A stretch of DNA of 64,000 nt from Heyndrickxia camelliae (GTDB lineage Bacteria > Bacillota > Bacilli > Bacillales > Bacillaceae_C). A model generated the notes under the pieces. The model had not been told where the DNA came from, ran no database searches, and worked only from the letters and a program-made list of their open reading frames with translations. Position 1 is the stretch's first letter; each line of letters opens with the position of its first letter. A program made the position numbers and the translations under genes. Below are positions 1 to 12,449 of this stretch, piece after piece. Location of the stretch: NCBI RefSeq assembly GCF_002844575.1, contig NZ_PIQO01000010.1, positions 105,840-169,839 of the forward strand. The letters run 5' to 3'.

Positions 1-119
1 TCGATATGGATGTGACTGCCAGACTGCTGTTGCAATTTTTCCTGTTCTTCTGTTAACAAATGGACAACACCAGTTCCGACAGTACCGAACCCTAATATTC
101 CGACAGAGACAGAACTCAT
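1..119 (-). CDS. hom: Homoserine dehydrogenase, N-terminal fragment (runs off the window)
   Basis: Only the first 39 codons are present; the gene continues past the left edge. The reading starts MSSVSVGILGFGTVGTGVV, and GFGTVGTGV is the Rossmann NAD(P)-binding loop at the start of homoserine dehydrogenases, which reduce aspartate semialdehyde to homoserine for Thr/Met synthesis. The ATG (complement of 117-119) is preceded by an AAGGAGTGG ribosome site. It is divergent from the ilv cluster. Family assignment rests on the N-terminus only but is typical. Confidence 0.8.
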   Translation of the reverse strand, partial: MSSVSVGILGFGTVGTGVVHLLTEEQEKLQQQSGSHIHI

Positions 120-176
120 CGTTTCACCACTCCTTGTTGTATTTGTGAGATAGACAATTGTATTTGTATAAAGGAC

Positions 177-206
177 ATTATAATCCTATTAGAAATTGTT
201 TCACAA
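177..206 (-). promoter_or_regulatory. Probable sigma-A promoter of hom
   Basis: On the minus strand TTGTGA (201-206) and TATAAT (177-182) are separated by 18 bp. This places transcription start about 50 bp upstream of the hom ATG. The -10 is perfect and the -35 weak. Confidence 0.45.
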
Positions 207-284
207 GCTTTTTTTTACTATTAGTTCATGAAGCAGAAAAAAGAAAAATTTTTTAAAACTGGATAAATCAAATAGCGGCAATAA

Positions 285-298
285 TGGAAGCGTTTACA
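285..298 (+). promoter_or_regulatory. cre-like site (CcpA) upstream of the ilvE promoter
   Basis: TGGAAGCGTTTACA matches the cre consensus TGWAANCGNTNWCA at all fixed positions but one (G where W is expected). Its centre lies about 88 bp upstream of the predicted ilvE start site, a position suited to activation rather than repression. Established knowledge: CcpA activates the B. subtilis ilv-leu operon from an upstream cre. Binding here is inferred. Confidence 0.5.
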
Positions 299-344
299 AA
301 TTAACTGTATAATCGCAATAATCAAAAAATTTATAAAAAAGGGG

Positions 345-373
345 TTGACCCCTCATTTTAAAAGGCGTATCAT
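345..373 (+). promoter_or_regulatory. Sigma-A promoter of the ilvE-ilvD-ilv-leu cluster
   Basis: TTGACC (345-350), a 17-bp spacer and TATCAT (368-373) predict a start near 380. That leaves a roughly 80-nt untranslated leader with no T-box before ilvE. Confidence 0.7.
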
Positions 374-388
374 GGTCATCAATTAAAT

Positions 389-403
389 AATTTTCTTAAA
401 ATT
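389..403 (+). promoter_or_regulatory. CodY box
   Basis: AATTTTCTTAAAATT differs from the CodY consensus AATTTTCWGAAAATT at one position (T for G). It lies about 10-25 bp downstream of the predicted start, where bound CodY would block RNA polymerase. CodY senses branched-chain amino acids and GTP, and ilv/leu genes are its classic targets. Confidence 0.75.
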
Positions 404-457
404 CTATTTAATGACTTAGCTATTTTAAAGTGAAAAAATCTATTAGGAAAGGGGACT

Positions 458-1369
458 TTGAGTGAAATGTCAGAGCAGTGGATTTTTCTGAATAACCGTT
501 TTGTCAAAAAAGATGAAGCTGTCGTATCGGTATATGATCATGGCTTCTTGTATGGCGATGGGGTGTTTGAAGGTATTCGGATGTACAGCGGTAATGTATT
601 TCGACTGGATGACCACATGAAACGGTTATATGAGTCAGCTCACTCAATCATGCTCCATATACCATTTGAAAAAGAAGAACTTACGGAACTTGTAGTTGAG
701 ACATGCAGAAAGAATCAATTACAGGACGCATATATTCGTTTAGTCATATCTCGGGGTGTTGGCGATTTAGGGCTAAATCCATACACATGCAAAGGAGCCG
801 GGGTCATCATTATTGCGGAACCTCTGGCGTTATTTCCAAAACAGCTCTATGAAACTGGAATTGAAGTGGTAACAGTACCAAGCCGGAGAAACCGAGCAGA
901 CGTATTAAGCCCAAAAGTAAAATCATTAAACTATTTGAATAATATTCTTGTAAAAATTGAGGCAAGTTTGGCTGGTGTTAATGAAGCTTTAATGCTGAAT
1001 GATCAAGGATATGTAGCAGAGGCATCTGGAGAAAACATCTTTATTGTAAAAGATGGAATTATCAAAACACCTCCAGGATATATCGGGGCATTAGAAGGGA
1101 TCACCAGAAACGCAATAATCGAACTTGCAAAAAAGGCGCAGCTTGATATTCGCGAAGATGTTTTCACAAGACATGATGTGTATACTGCCGATGAAGTGTT
1201 TCTTACTGGAACCGCTGCGGAGGTCATTGCAGTAGTGAAGGTGGACGGAAGAAAAATCGGAAATGGAAAGCCAGGTGAGGTGACGAACCAATTACTCACT
1301 TTATTCCGTGAAGCAGTTTCTGTCGATGGTACGAAGGTTTATGTACAAGACGAAGTTCAAGTTAGTTAA
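458..1369 (+). CDS. ilvE: Branched-chain amino acid aminotransferase
   Basis: A 303-residue fold-type IV PLP aminotransferase that interconverts Val, Leu and Ile with their 2-oxo acids, the last step of branched-chain synthesis. Visible marks: the N-terminal VYDHGFLYGDGVFEGIR block (about residues 25-41), the PLP lysine in VKSLNYLNN (Lys155), and the GENIF and GTAAEV phosphate-binding region near the C-terminus. It resembles the shorter archaeal-type IlvE more than B. subtilis YwaA/YbgE. The TTG at 458 follows AGGAAAGGGG closely; ATG 467, three codons in, is an alternative start with wider spacing. First gene of the cluster, so it is controlled by the CodY box and not by the downstream T-box. 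Confidence 0.9.
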   Translation: MSEMSEQWIFLNNRFVKKDEAVVSVYDHGFLYGDGVFEGIRMYSGNVFRLDDHMKRLYESAHSIMLHIPFEKEELTELVVETCRKNQLQDAYIRLVISRGVGDLGLNPYTCKGAGVIIIAEPLALFPKQLYETGIEVVTVPSRRNRADVLSPKVKSLNYLNNILVKIEASLAGVNEALMLNDQGYVAEASGENIFIVKDGIIKTPPGYIGALEGITRNAIIELAKKAQLDIREDVFTRHDVYTADEVFLTGTAAEVIAVVKVDGRKIGNGKPGEVTNQLLTLFREAVSVDGTKVYVQDEVQVS

Positions 1370-1462
1370 TTTGGCTATTTTCGTAAGCAAAAAGATGAAA
1401 GTAACATTGAAAATATATTTAAATACAACAATGAATGCGGGGAATAAATTAGGAGTGATTGC

Positions 1463-3163
1463 ATGAGAAGTGACATGATCAAAAAAGGGATTGATCGGGC
1501 TCCGCATCGCAGTCTATTGCATGCAGCAGGAGTCAAAACTAAGGATTTACATAAGCCCTTCATTGGTGTGTGTAATTCATATATCGATATTATCCCTGGC
1601 CACAAGCATTTAAATAAGTTTGCAGAAGTAGTAAAAGAAGCAATCTGGGAAGCAGGCGGAGTTCCGTTTGAATTTAACACTATCGGAGTAGATGACGGAA
1701 TTGCGATGGGACATATCGGAATGCGGTATTCCCTTCCAAGTCGCGAACTAATTGCAGATAGTGCCGAAACTGTGATAAACGCCCATTGGTTCGACGGGGT
1801 TTTCTATATTCCTAACTGTGACAAGATTACTCCTGGTATGCTGATGGCGGCGGCCAGGACGAATGTTCCAGCTGTTTTTGTATCGGGTGGTCCAATGGAA
1901 GCAGGGAAATCAGAGGATGGAAAAACATTATCACTTGTTTCCGTCTTTGAAGGAGTAGGAGCATATAAAACAGGAAAAATGAGTGAGGAAGAATTATTAG
2001 CACTTGAAACGACTGCGTGTCCTACCTGTGGATCATGTTCCGGAATGTTCACGGCAAATTCGATGAACTCCTTAATGGAAATTCTCGGAGTAACACCGCC
2101 GGGAAATGCTACGATTGTTGCTACATCGAAGGAAAGACATCGCCTTATCCGTGAGGCAGTTGGATATTTAATGAACTGTATTGAGAAAGATATTAGACCG
2201 AGAGATATCATCACCAAGGAAGCTATTGATGATGCATTCGCGCTAGATATGGCGATGGGGGGAAGTACTAATACAGTTTTACATACCTTGGCAATTGCCC
2301 ATGAAGCTGGTGTCGAGTATGACTTAGAAAGAATTAATGAAGTTGCCAAGCGAGTTCCTTATTTGGCAAAAATCAGCCCAGCCTCTGAGTACTCGATGCA
2401 AGATGTTCATGCAGCAGGAGGCGTCAGTGCCATCATAAAAGAACTTTGCAATGTAGAAGGAGCTATTCACCGAGATCGCCTAACTGTTTCGGGAAAAAGC
2501 ATCTATGAGAATGTAAAGGATGCAGAAATCCTTAATGATCAAGTGATTAGAAGAGTAGAGAACGCTTATAGTCCTGTTGGTGGCCTCTCTATTCTATATG
2601 GGAATTTGGCGCCGGATGGCGGGGTTATCAAAGTTGGTGCTGTTGACCCATCCATAAAAACCTTCTTAGGCGAAGCAATTGTGTTCGAATCACAAGAAGA
2701 AGCTCAACAAGGAATTGACAGCGGCTTAGTGACTAAAGGGCATGTTGTTGTCATAAGATATGAAGGTCCAAAAGGCGGACCGGGAATGCCAGAAATGTTG
2801 TCGCCAACTTCATCGATTGCCGGAAGAGGTTTATCAACTAGTGTAGCACTTATTACAGATGGCCGCTTTTCGGGAGCAACAAGAGGTATTTCAGTAGGCC
2901 ATATTTCACCAGAAGCAGCAGAAGGCGGTCCAATTGCCTTTGTAGAAAATGGGGACCAAATTTTTATTGATTTACCTAATAGAACAATTGAGCTGATGGT
3001 GTCAGACGAAGAGCTGGAAGCAAGAAGACAAAAATGGGAACAGCCTGAACCGAAAATTACAAGTGGTTATTTAGCGAGATATGCAGCATTAGTGACATCC
3101 GCAAATACTGGCGGAGTTTTGAAAATTGGATCATCGAATAAATCGTTGACGAGGATAAAGTGA
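1463..3163 (+). CDS. ilvD: Dihydroxy-acid dehydratase
   Basis: A 566-residue enzyme that dehydrates 2,3-dihydroxy acids to 2-oxo acids in Val/Ile synthesis. Fe-S cluster cysteines are visible in [10 protein letters not shown] (Cys119) and in [16 protein letters not shown] (about 186-201). Length and the conserved GGPGMPEM and GRFSGATRG blocks are normal for the family. The start follows TTAGGAGTG. The gap to ilvE is 93 bp with no visible terminator, so co-transcription is likely. The stop codon is part of the 5' strand of the following T-box stem, so leader and gene abut directly. Confidence 0.95.
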   Translation: MRSDMIKKGIDRAPHRSLLHAAGVKTKDLHKPFIGVCNSYIDIIPGHKHLNKFAEVVKEAIWEAGGVPFEFNTIGVDDGIAMGHIGMRYSLPSRELIADSAETVINAHWFDGVFYIPNCDKITPGMLMAAARTNVPAVFVSGGPMEAGKSEDGKTLSLVSVFEGVGAYKTGKMSEEELLALETTACPTCGSCSGMFTANSMNSLMEILGVTPPGNATIVATSKERHRLIREAVGYLMNCIEKDIRPRDIITKEAIDDAFALDMAMGGSTNTVLHTLAIAHEAGVEYDLERINEVAKRVPYLAKISPASEYSMQDVHAAGGVSAIIKELCNVEGAIHRDRLTVSGKSIYENVKDAEILNDQVIRRVENAYSPVGGLSILYGNLAPDGGVIKVGAVDPSIKTFLGEAIVFESQEEAQQGIDSGLVTKGHVVVIRYEGPKGGPGMPEMLSPTSSIAGRGLSTSVALITDGRFSGATRGISVGHISPEAAEGGPIAFVENGDQIFIDLPNRTIELMVSDEELEARRQKWEQPEPKITSGYLARYAALVTSANTGGVLKIGSSNKSLTRIK

Positions 3164-3433
3164 TAAGATCAGGTAATTCACAGAGAGTCGGGCTGGTGGA
3201 AACCGATAATACCCCTTATCATGACATCGCCTCTGAGTGCTTATCTGAATTTTTTAGTAGGATAGGCCGAGTGTGATACTTACACACTTGTTAAAAAAAG
3301 AACAATTCATTTTGTTCATGAGGTGGCATTTGCGAGAATGTCATAAAATTGGGTGGTACCATGGAAAGCAGCCTTTTCATCCCATGATTTTTGGTTAATA
3401 CAATACCATTATTCAGGATGAAAGGGCTTTTTT
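3163..3433 (+). promoter_or_regulatory. T-box leader, isoleucine specifier (ATC), controlling ilvB and downstream genes
   Basis: T-box parts in order: GATAAG base of stem I pairing with CTTATC (3240-3245), the AGAGAG box (about 3182-3187), GGTGGAAACC, specifier ATC (3226-3228) followed by five bases and TGAG, the T-box sequence GGGTGGTACC (3351-3360), and a terminator (AGCCTTTTCATCC paired with GGATGAAAGGGCT, 3370-3428) ending in a T run. The specifier was placed by aligning to the TGG specifiers of the trp leaders in this window, which keep the same 5-nt spacing to TGAG. ATC means uncharged tRNA-Ile relieves termination. The B. subtilis ilv-leu leader is Leu-specific, so this differs. Confidence 0.9.
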
Positions 3434-3486
3434 CTTTGGAAAAAAATATACATTATTCCTTTAAATAAATGATTGGAGGGGAAGCA

Positions 3487-5202
3487 GTGAGTTCGAAAGT
3501 AAGAACCGAAAGCTACGTTGGTACTGCAGAAGTAAATGGAGCTGATCTTTTGATTCAATTAATTCAGGATCAGGGGGTTGATGTCATATTCGGATATCCG
3601 GGAGGGGCTGTATTACCAATTTATGATGCACTCTATGGGAAAACCTTAAAGCATGTATTGGCCAGACATGAGCAAGGAGCAATTCATGCAGCGGAAGGAT
3701 ATGCGAGAGTTACTGGCAAGCCAGGTGTTGTCATCGCAACATCCGGACCAGGAGCGACTAATCTTGTAACTGGGATTACGGATGCAATGATGGATTCTTT
3801 GCCACTAGTCATCTTTACCGGTCAGGTTGCAGGTTCCGTAATTGGAACAGATGCATTTCAAGAAGCTGATGTAATAGGCATTACTACACCAATTACTAAG
3901 CATAATTATCAGGTTCGCGATGTGAATGATCTGCCAAGAATGGTGAAGGAAGCATTTCATATTGCTGTAACAGGTAGACCTGGTCCTGTTCTTATTGATA
4001 TTCCAAAAGATGTTTGTTCACAAAAATTGGTGCAGTCAACAGAGGCAGAGGTTAACTTACCGGGATATCAACCTAATTATTACCCGAATCCTCTCCAGAT
4101 TAAGAAATTATCAGAGGCCATTTCACGTGCAGAGAAACCGGTTATTTTAGCTGGAGCAGGAGTCCTTCATTCTGGAGCAGCAGAATACCTTTTGGAATTT
4201 GCCTCTAAAAATAACATTCCGGTAGCCAATACATTACTAGGTCTTGGAGGATTTCCAGCAGATCATCCGCTATTTCTGGGGATGGCGGGAATGCATGGTA
4301 CCTATGTGGCCAATATGGCTCTATATGAATGCGATTTGCTAATTAATATTGGCGCCCGTTTTGATGATCGATTAACAGGGAATCTCGCTCATTTTGCACC
4401 AAAGGCAAAAATTGCTCATATCGATATTGATTCTGCGGAAATTGGCAAAAACGTTGACACTCATCTTCCCATTGTAGCCGATGCAAAAATGACGCTAATA
4501 AAACTTTTAGAAGAAGGGGGAGATCCAGCAAATACAGAAAAATGGCGGGAAAAGCTGACTGATTATTCAGTGAATAATCCACTTTGGTATAGCGAGGATA
4601 AGGAGTATCTCATTCCGCAGCGAGTGATTGAACTTATCCACCACTATACAAATGGTGAAGCAATTGTAACAACAGATGTTGGCCAACACCAAATGTGGGC
4701 CGCTCAATATTACCATTTTACGAAGCCAAATAATTGGGTAACATCTGGTGGACTAGGCACCATGGGATTTGGCTTTCCAGCAGCAATCGGTGCTCAATTA
4801 GCCAGACCTGATCAAAAAGTGGTAGCAATTGTTGGAGATGGTGGATTCCAGATGACCCTTCAAGAACTATCTGTAGTGAAGGAATTGGGACTTCCAATAA
4901 AAATTGTGATTTTAAATAATGAAGCATTAGGAATGGTTAGACAGTGGCAAGAAACATTTTATGAAGAACGATATTCCCATTCGTTAATACCGGTTCAGCC
5001 TGATTTTGTAAAGCTTGCTGAAAGCTACGGTATACGAGGAGTACGTGTAGAGACAGAAGAAGAGACAAAGGAATTGCTCTCACGAGTATTGACTGATGAT
5101 GAGCCCATTCTTATCGATGCCCGGGTGAAACAGCTAGAGAATGTGTATCCAATGATTGCACCTGGAAAAGGGCTGCATGAAATGATAGGGGTGAAGCCAT
5201 GA
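3487..5202 (+). CDS. ilvB: Acetolactate synthase, large catalytic subunit
   Basis: TPP-, FAD- and Mg-dependent enzyme making acetolactate and acetohydroxybutyrate. Start: ATG 3469 is in frame, but GGAGGG (3475-3480) lies inside that extension and sits 6 nt before GTG 3487, so the GTG start (571 aa) is preferred. Visible: the [12 protein letters not shown]-terminal block, the catalytic Glu62 in [15 protein letters not shown], a central FAD-binding region with [12 protein letters not shown], and the TPP motif [12 protein letters not shown] with NN about 27 residues on. Close along its whole length to B. subtilis IlvB. It overlaps ilvN by 4 nt. Confidence 0.95.
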   Translation: MSSKVRTESYVGTAEVNGADLLIQLIQDQGVDVIFGYPGGAVLPIYDALYGKTLKHVLARHEQGAIHAAEGYARVTGKPGVVIATSGPGATNLVTGITDAMMDSLPLVIFTGQVAGSVIGTDAFQEADVIGITTPITKHNYQVRDVNDLPRMVKEAFHIAVTGRPGPVLIDIPKDVCSQKLVQSTEAEVNLPGYQPNYYPNPLQIKKLSEAISRAEKPVILAGAGVLHSGAAEYLLEFASKNNIPVANTLLGLGGFPADHPLFLGMAGMHGTYVANMALYECDLLINIGARFDDRLTGNLAHFAPKAKIAHIDIDSAEIGKNVDTHLPIVADAKMTLIKLLEEGGDPANTEKWREKLTDYSVNNPLWYSEDKEYLIPQRVIELIHHYTNGEAIVTTDVGQHQMWAAQYYHFTKPNNWVTSGGLGTMGFGFPAAIGAQLARPDQKVVAIVGDGGFQMTLQELSVVKELGLPIKIVILNNEALGMVRQWQETFYEERYSHSLIPVQPDFVKLAESYGIRGVRVETEEETKELLSRVLTDDEPILIDARVKQLENVYPMIAPGKGLHEMIGVKP

Positions 5203-5720
5203 GACGAATTGTTACAGCTACTGTGAGAAATCAAAGCGGTGTCTTGAATCGGGTCACAGGCGTCTTAGCCAAAAGACAATTTAATATCGACAGCATCACG
5301 GTAGGCAGAACGGAAATGGAAGGCATTTCAAAAATGACATTTGTGGTCCATGTCGAGGACGACAGACAAGCAGAGCAGCTTACCAAACAATTAAACAAAT
5401 TAATTGATGTAATCAAAGTGTCGGATATAACAGATCAGGCAATTGTCGCTCGCGAACTAGTTTTAATTAAAGTTTTAAGCAATGCACAAACAAGAAGCGA
5501 AATCGGAGGAATCGTAGAACCTTTCCGCGCTTCCATTATCGATGTCAGCAGGGAGAGCATTACGATACAAGTAACTGGGGACACCGAAAAAATTGAAGCG
5601 CTGATTGATTTATTAAAACCATATGGAATCAAGGAAATTGCCCGCACAGGTTTAACCGCATTTTTGCGGGGATCTCAGAAAGAAGTTACGAATTTATCAT
5701 CGTATTCGTTGTTGAAATAG
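5199..5720 (+). CDS. ilvN: Acetolactate synthase, small regulatory subunit
   Basis: A 173-residue ACT-domain protein that activates IlvB and gives valine feedback control. The N-terminal ACT domain is visible as [19 protein letters not shown] followed by [12 protein letters not shown]; the C-terminal half carries the second small-subunit domain. The ATG overlaps the ilvB stop as ATGA, indicating translational coupling. Called ilvH in B. subtilis. It is followed by a 930-bp non-coding repeat region before ilvC. Confidence 0.95.
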   Translation: MRRIVTATVRNQSGVLNRVTGVLAKRQFNIDSITVGRTEMEGISKMTFVVHVEDDRQAEQLTKQLNKLIDVIKVSDITDQAIVARELVLIKVLSNAQTRSEIGGIVEPFRASIIDVSRESITIQVTGDTEKIEALIDLLKPYGIKEIARTGLTAFLRGSQKEVTNLSSYSLLK

Positions 5721-5761
5721 GGGAATGCGTGAGGATGTATGGAAATTCACGGGTTATTCGG

Positions 5762-6530
5762 TGGTAAAAACTAGTAAACTGTTGAAATCGAAATGAAGTG
5801 ATGAAAAATCTAAGGAAAGTGTAGAAAAACGGATAAGAAGCGAGGAAAACCTGAGGTAATCCGATGAAAAAAGCTAGTAAACCGTTGAAATCGAAATGAA
5901 GTGAGGAAAAGTCCGAGGAAAGTGCAGAAAAACGGTAAGAAGCGAGGAAAACCTGAGGTAATCCGATGAAAAAAACTACTAAATTGATGAAATCGAAATG
6001 AAGTGATGAAAAATCTGAGGGAAGTGAGGAAAACCTGAGGTAATCCGATGAAAAAAACTACTAAACTGTTGAAATCGAAATGAAGTGATGAAAAATCTGA
6101 GGAAAGTGAGGAAAAACGGATAAGAAGCGAGGAAAACCTGAGGTAATCCGATGAAAAAAACTACTAAACTGATGAAATCGAAATGAAGTGATGAAAAATC
6201 TGAGGGAAGTGAGGAAAAACGGATAAGAAGCGAGAAAAACCTGAGGTAATCCGATGAAAAAAACTACTAAACTGTTGAAATTGAAAATAAGTGAGGAAAA
6301 ATCCGAGGAAAGTGTAGAAAAACGGATAAGAAGTGAGGAAAAACGGATAAGAAGCGAGGAAAACCTGAGGTAATTCGATGAAAAAAGCTAGTAAACCGTT
6401 GAAATCGAAATAAAGTGATGAAAAGTCCGAGGAAAGTGTAGAAAAACGGATAAGAAGCGAGGAAAACCTGAGGTAATCCGATGAAAAAAGCTAGAAAACT
6501 GATGAAATCGAAATGAAGTGATGAAAAATC
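5762..6530 (+). repeat. Tandem array of about 103-bp units between ilvN and ilvC
   Basis: About seven and a half imperfect copies. Using the recurrent CCGATG as a marker (5861, 5963, 6045, 6148, 6251, 6375, 6478) the spacings are 102, 82, 103, 103, 124 and 103 bp. The 82-bp unit lacks and the 124-bp unit duplicates a segment of about 21 bp containing AAAAACGGATAAGAAG. The plus strand is strongly purine-rich (G and A) with few C or T. Each unit carries CGGAT ... ATCCG short inverted arms and GAGGT 6 nt before an ATG. Unit lengths are not multiples of three and frames close quickly, so it is not a protein repeat. No terminator is visible, so the ilv-leu transcript probably reads through it. Confidence 0.9.
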
Positions 6531-6648
6531 CGGAGATTATGGTGAAAAACGAATATTATCTGTAAAAAATTCGCAAGTAAACCGTAAAAAAGCTGAACTC
6601 ATTAATTATTACAGAACTAATAATTCATATTTAAAAAGGAGAAGATGA

Positions 6649-9214
<2,566 letters not shown>

Positions 9215-9239
9215 TTCTAAAACAGAGGGAGAGAGCTTC

Positions 9240-10349
9240 ATGACAAAAAGAATCGCAGTGTTACCAGGTGATGGAATTGGGAAAGAGGTTGCAAAAGGAA
9301 CAGTTCAAATACTCGAAGCAGTTTTTGAGTGCTTTCATCATGATTATTCCTTTGAAGAAGCATTAATTGGGGGAGCCGCCATCGATGCGGAAGGAACACC
9401 ACTTCCTGAGAAGACTTTGAAACTTTGCTTGGAAAGCGATGCGGTTCTCCTTGGAGCTGTCGGCGGCCCTAAGTGGGATCAAAATCCACCAGAGCTTCGT
9501 CCGGAGAAAGGATTGCTCGGACTTAGAAAAGCACTTGGACTATTTGCCAATCTAAGACCGGTCACTACGTACCCAACACTTTTACATGCATCGCCTCTTA
9601 AAAAAGAGGTGGTGGAAAATGTTGATTTACTCATTGTTCGGGAACTGACAGGCGGCATTTACTTTGGTAGCCCAAGCGGAAGAAGGGGGAATCAGAAGGA
9701 AGTGGCCGTTGATACCCTTGAGTACAGTGTTTCAGAGATTGAAAGAATCGTAGATAAAGCTTTTCAATTTGCTAGAAATCGCCGCAAAAAATTAACATCG
9801 GTAGATAAAGCGAATGTTTTAGAATCAAGCAGAATGTGGCGGGAAATTGTTAATAAAATGGCAAAAAATTATCCGGATGTACAAGTAGAACATATGCTAG
9901 TCGATTCGGCGGCTATGCAGTTGATCGCAAGACCAAATCAATTTGATGTCATTGTTACAGAAAACATGTTTGGAGATATTTTAAGTGACGAAGCTTCGAT
10001 GATTACCGGATCTTTAGGAATGCTGCCATCCGCAAGCTTACGGAGTGACCATGTAGGTCTTTATGAACCAGTGCATGGATCGGCGCCAGATATTGCTGGT
10101 CAGGATAAGGCAAATCCACTTGGAATGATATTATCTGCTGCCATGCTGCTGAGATATTCCTTCCAGCTTGAAAAAGAGGCATCTATTCTGGAAGAGGCAG
10201 TAGGAAAAGTATTAAAAGCGGGTTATTACACTGACGATTTAAGGGTTCAAGATGGTAAACGTGTAGGCACAAAGGAAATGATTGAAAAAGTGCTCGACGC
10301 AATTAATGAAAATCAAGCAATTTCCGGTATCTTAACCGCTTATATTTAA
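9240..10349 (+). CDS. leuB: 3-isopropylmalate dehydrogenase
   Basis: A 369-residue NAD-dependent decarboxylating dehydrogenase of leucine synthesis. Typical N-terminus [14 protein letters not shown] ([12 protein letters not shown]), substrate-binding arginines in [13 protein letters not shown], the [11 protein letters not shown] signature, [15 protein letters not shown] metal-binding aspartates and the adenine-binding [12 protein letters not shown]. The start follows GAGGGAGAGAG. It is separated from leuC by 61 bp without a clear terminator. Confidence 0.96.
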   Translation: MTKRIAVLPGDGIGKEVAKGTVQILEAVFECFHHDYSFEEALIGGAAIDAEGTPLPEKTLKLCLESDAVLLGAVGGPKWDQNPPELRPEKGLLGLRKALGLFANLRPVTTYPTLLHASPLKKEVVENVDLLIVRELTGGIYFGSPSGRRGNQKEVAVDTLEYSVSEIERIVDKAFQFARNRRKKLTSVDKANVLESSRMWREIVNKMAKNYPDVQVEHMLVDSAAMQLIARPNQFDVIVTENMFGDILSDEASMITGSLGMLPSASLRSDHVGLYEPVHGSAPDIAGQDKANPLGMILSAAMLLRYSFQLEKEASILEEAVGKVLKAGYYTDDLRVQDGKRVGTKEMIEKVLDAINENQAISGILTAYI

Positions 10350-10410
10350 AAAGAGCCAAGATTAGCTTGACTTTTATAATCTCAATTTTAGGAAACGGAG
10401 GTATCAATGT

Positions 10411-11820
10411 ATGCCGAAAACGATTATCGAAAAGATATGGGATCAGCATTTAATTCATCGAGAGGAGGGAAAGCCCGATTTATTATATATTGACCTCCAT
10501 CTAGTGCATGAAGTTACATCACCACAAGCTTTTGAGGGCTTAAGAGTGAATAATCGCAAAGTAAGGAGGCCGGATCTCACATTTGCAACAGTAGATCATA
10601 ATGTTTCTACCCAAAAAAGCAGGGTTTCCACTGACCCTGTTTCGGTAAAACAAATGACTACTTTAGAAAAAAACTGTGAGGAATTTGGGATTCCGCTTGC
10701 AGGAATTCATCATCCTGACCAAGGTATTGTCCATGTGATTGGTCCGGAGCTTGGTCTTACTCAGCCAGGGAAAACAATCGTGTGCGGAGATAGTCATACC
10801 TCTACACACGGAGCATTTGGGGCTATAGCGTTCGGTATCGGAACTAGCGAAGTCGAACATGTTTTAGCCACCCAAACGCTTTGGCAAAGGCGGCCAAAAA
10901 CCCTGCAAATTAAGGTAAATGGTAGGCTTGGACTTGGGGTGACAGCGAAGGACCTTATTTTAGCCATCATCGCAAAATTCGGTGTGGATGTTGGTACTGG
11001 ATATATTGCGGAATATACAGGTGAAGCCATTCGTGAGATGTCGATGGAGGAACGAATGACGGTTTGCAATATGTCTATTGAAGCTGGTGCAAGAGCAGGG
11101 CTCATTAGTCCCGATGAAAAAACCATTGCTTTTTTAAAAGGAAGAAAATACGCACCAAAAGAAGACTTTGAGGAAGCAGCGCAGAGGTGGTTATCCTTAG
11201 CAACAGATGAAGGGGCAAAATATGACCGTACAATTGAAATTGATGCGGAATCCATTGAGCCCCAAGTAACATGGGGAACCAATCCTTCCATGTGCCTTTC
11301 CATTAATGATCATCTGCCTGTCCCAGAACAACTAGATAATCCAGAGGAAAGCAAGGCTGCTGAAAAGGCATTGCAGTATATGGGGCTAGTAGGCGGGGCG
11401 CCAATTAATGAAATCCCGATTGATTATGTATTTATCGGATCTTGTACCAATTCGAGATTAAAAGATTTGCGGGATGCGGCACAAGTGATTAAAGGTCATC
11501 ATGTACATGAAAACGTAACAGCGTTGGTGGTTCCAGGCTCCTTTCTAGTGAAGGCACAAGCTGAGGCGGAAGGTCTGGATAAAATCTTTATCGAAGCAGG
11601 TTTTGAGTGGAGAGAATCAGGCTGCAGTATGTGTCTAGCAATGAATGATGATATAGTTCCAGCTGGAAAACGCTGTGCCTCTACTTCCAACCGCAATTTT
11701 GAAGGACGTCAAGGATCAGGTGCTAGAACTCATTTGGTTAGCCCGGCAATGGCAGCTGCGGCAGCTATTTATGGGAAGTTTGTGGATGTAAGAAAGCTTT
11801 CAAAAACAGTGTTAGTTTAG
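10411..11820 (+). CDS. leuC: 3-isopropylmalate dehydratase, large subunit
   Basis: A 469-residue aconitase-family subunit isomerising 2- to 3-isopropylmalate with LeuD. The [14 protein letters not shown] block is near residue 129. Fe-S cysteines are visible in [10 protein letters not shown] and in [11 protein letters not shown]. The start follows AACGGAGGTATCAATGT; an ATG overlapping the ribosome site spacer just upstream is out of frame. Length is normal. Confidence 0.96.
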   Translation: MPKTIIEKIWDQHLIHREEGKPDLLYIDLHLVHEVTSPQAFEGLRVNNRKVRRPDLTFATVDHNVSTQKSRVSTDPVSVKQMTTLEKNCEEFGIPLAGIHHPDQGIVHVIGPELGLTQPGKTIVCGDSHTSTHGAFGAIAFGIGTSEVEHVLATQTLWQRRPKTLQIKVNGRLGLGVTAKDLILAIIAKFGVDVGTGYIAEYTGEAIREMSMEERMTVCNMSIEAGARAGLISPDEKTIAFLKGRKYAPKEDFEEAAQRWLSLATDEGAKYDRTIEIDAESIEPQVTWGTNPSMCLSINDHLPVPEQLDNPEESKAAEKALQYMGLVGGAPINEIPIDYVFIGSCTNSRLKDLRDAAQVIKGHHVHENVTALVVPGSFLVKAQAEAEGLDKIFIEAGFEWRESGCSMCLAMNDDIVPAGKRCASTSNRNFEGRQGSGARTHLVSPAMAAAAAIYGKFVDVRKLSKTVLV

Positions 11821-11846
11821 AAAACAGGTGAAGGAGGTCGAATCAT

Positions 11847-12437
11847 TTGGAACCCTTTAAAAAATTGGATGGTTTAGTATTTCCGTTGATTCGCAGCAAT
11901 GTGGATACAGATCAAATAATACCGAAGCAATTTTTGAAAAGAATTGAAAGAAAAGGATTTGGAGAATGCCTCTTTTATCACTGGCGGTTTGATGATAATG
12001 GCAACAAAAAGCAGGACTTTCCATTAAATAATCCAAAATATGAAGGCGCCTCTATCCTAATTGCGGGTCCGAATTTTGGATGTGGTTCCTCCCGAGAGCA
12101 TGCGCCTTGGGCATTGCAAGATTTCGGATTTAAAGTAATACTTGCGCCAAGCTTTGCAGACATATTTTTTAACAACTGTTTAAAAAATGGGATTCTAGCA
12201 GTGACTTTACCTGAGAAAGTAATTGCTAGCTTGCAAGACAAAGCAGAAAAAGAAGTGTTACATCTTAGTATTAACCTGGAGGAACAGCTTATTTATAATC
12301 ATCAATTTTCCATTTCTTTTGAGATTGATGAATATCAAAAGCATATGCTTATTAATGGTTTGGATGAAATCGGACTAACATTAGTCCATGAAGAAAAAAT
12401 CAAAAACTATGAAATGTCAGGACAGGAAGGTGAATGA
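11847..12437 (+). CDS. leuD: 3-isopropylmalate dehydratase, small subunit
   Basis: A 196-residue swivel domain that completes the LeuCD active site; the GCGSSREHAPWAL signature is at about residues 72-84. The initiation codon is TTG at 11847, chosen because AAGGAGGT lies 8 nt upstream and no ATG precedes MEPFKKLDG. It sits 26 bp after leuC, in the same transcript. Confidence 0.95.
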   Translation: MEPFKKLDGLVFPLIRSNVDTDQIIPKQFLKRIERKGFGECLFYHWRFDDNGNKKQDFPLNNPKYEGASILIAGPNFGCGSSREHAPWALQDFGFKVILAPSFADIFFNNCLKNGILAVTLPEKVIASLQDKAEKEVLHLSINLEEQLIYNHQFSISFEIDEYQKHMLINGLDEIGLTLVHEEKIKNYEMSGQEGE

Positions 12438-12449
12438 ATTGGGGATTAC

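Noticed and set aside
389..457. T-box or other riboswitch in the ilvE leader
   Set aside because: Only about 80 nt with no AGAGAG box, GGTGGTACC element or terminator.
5762..6530. Protein with a Lys/Glu-rich tandem repeat
   Set aside because: Unit lengths (102, 82, 103, 124) break the frame and stops occur in every unit; only one unit is open for 39 codons.
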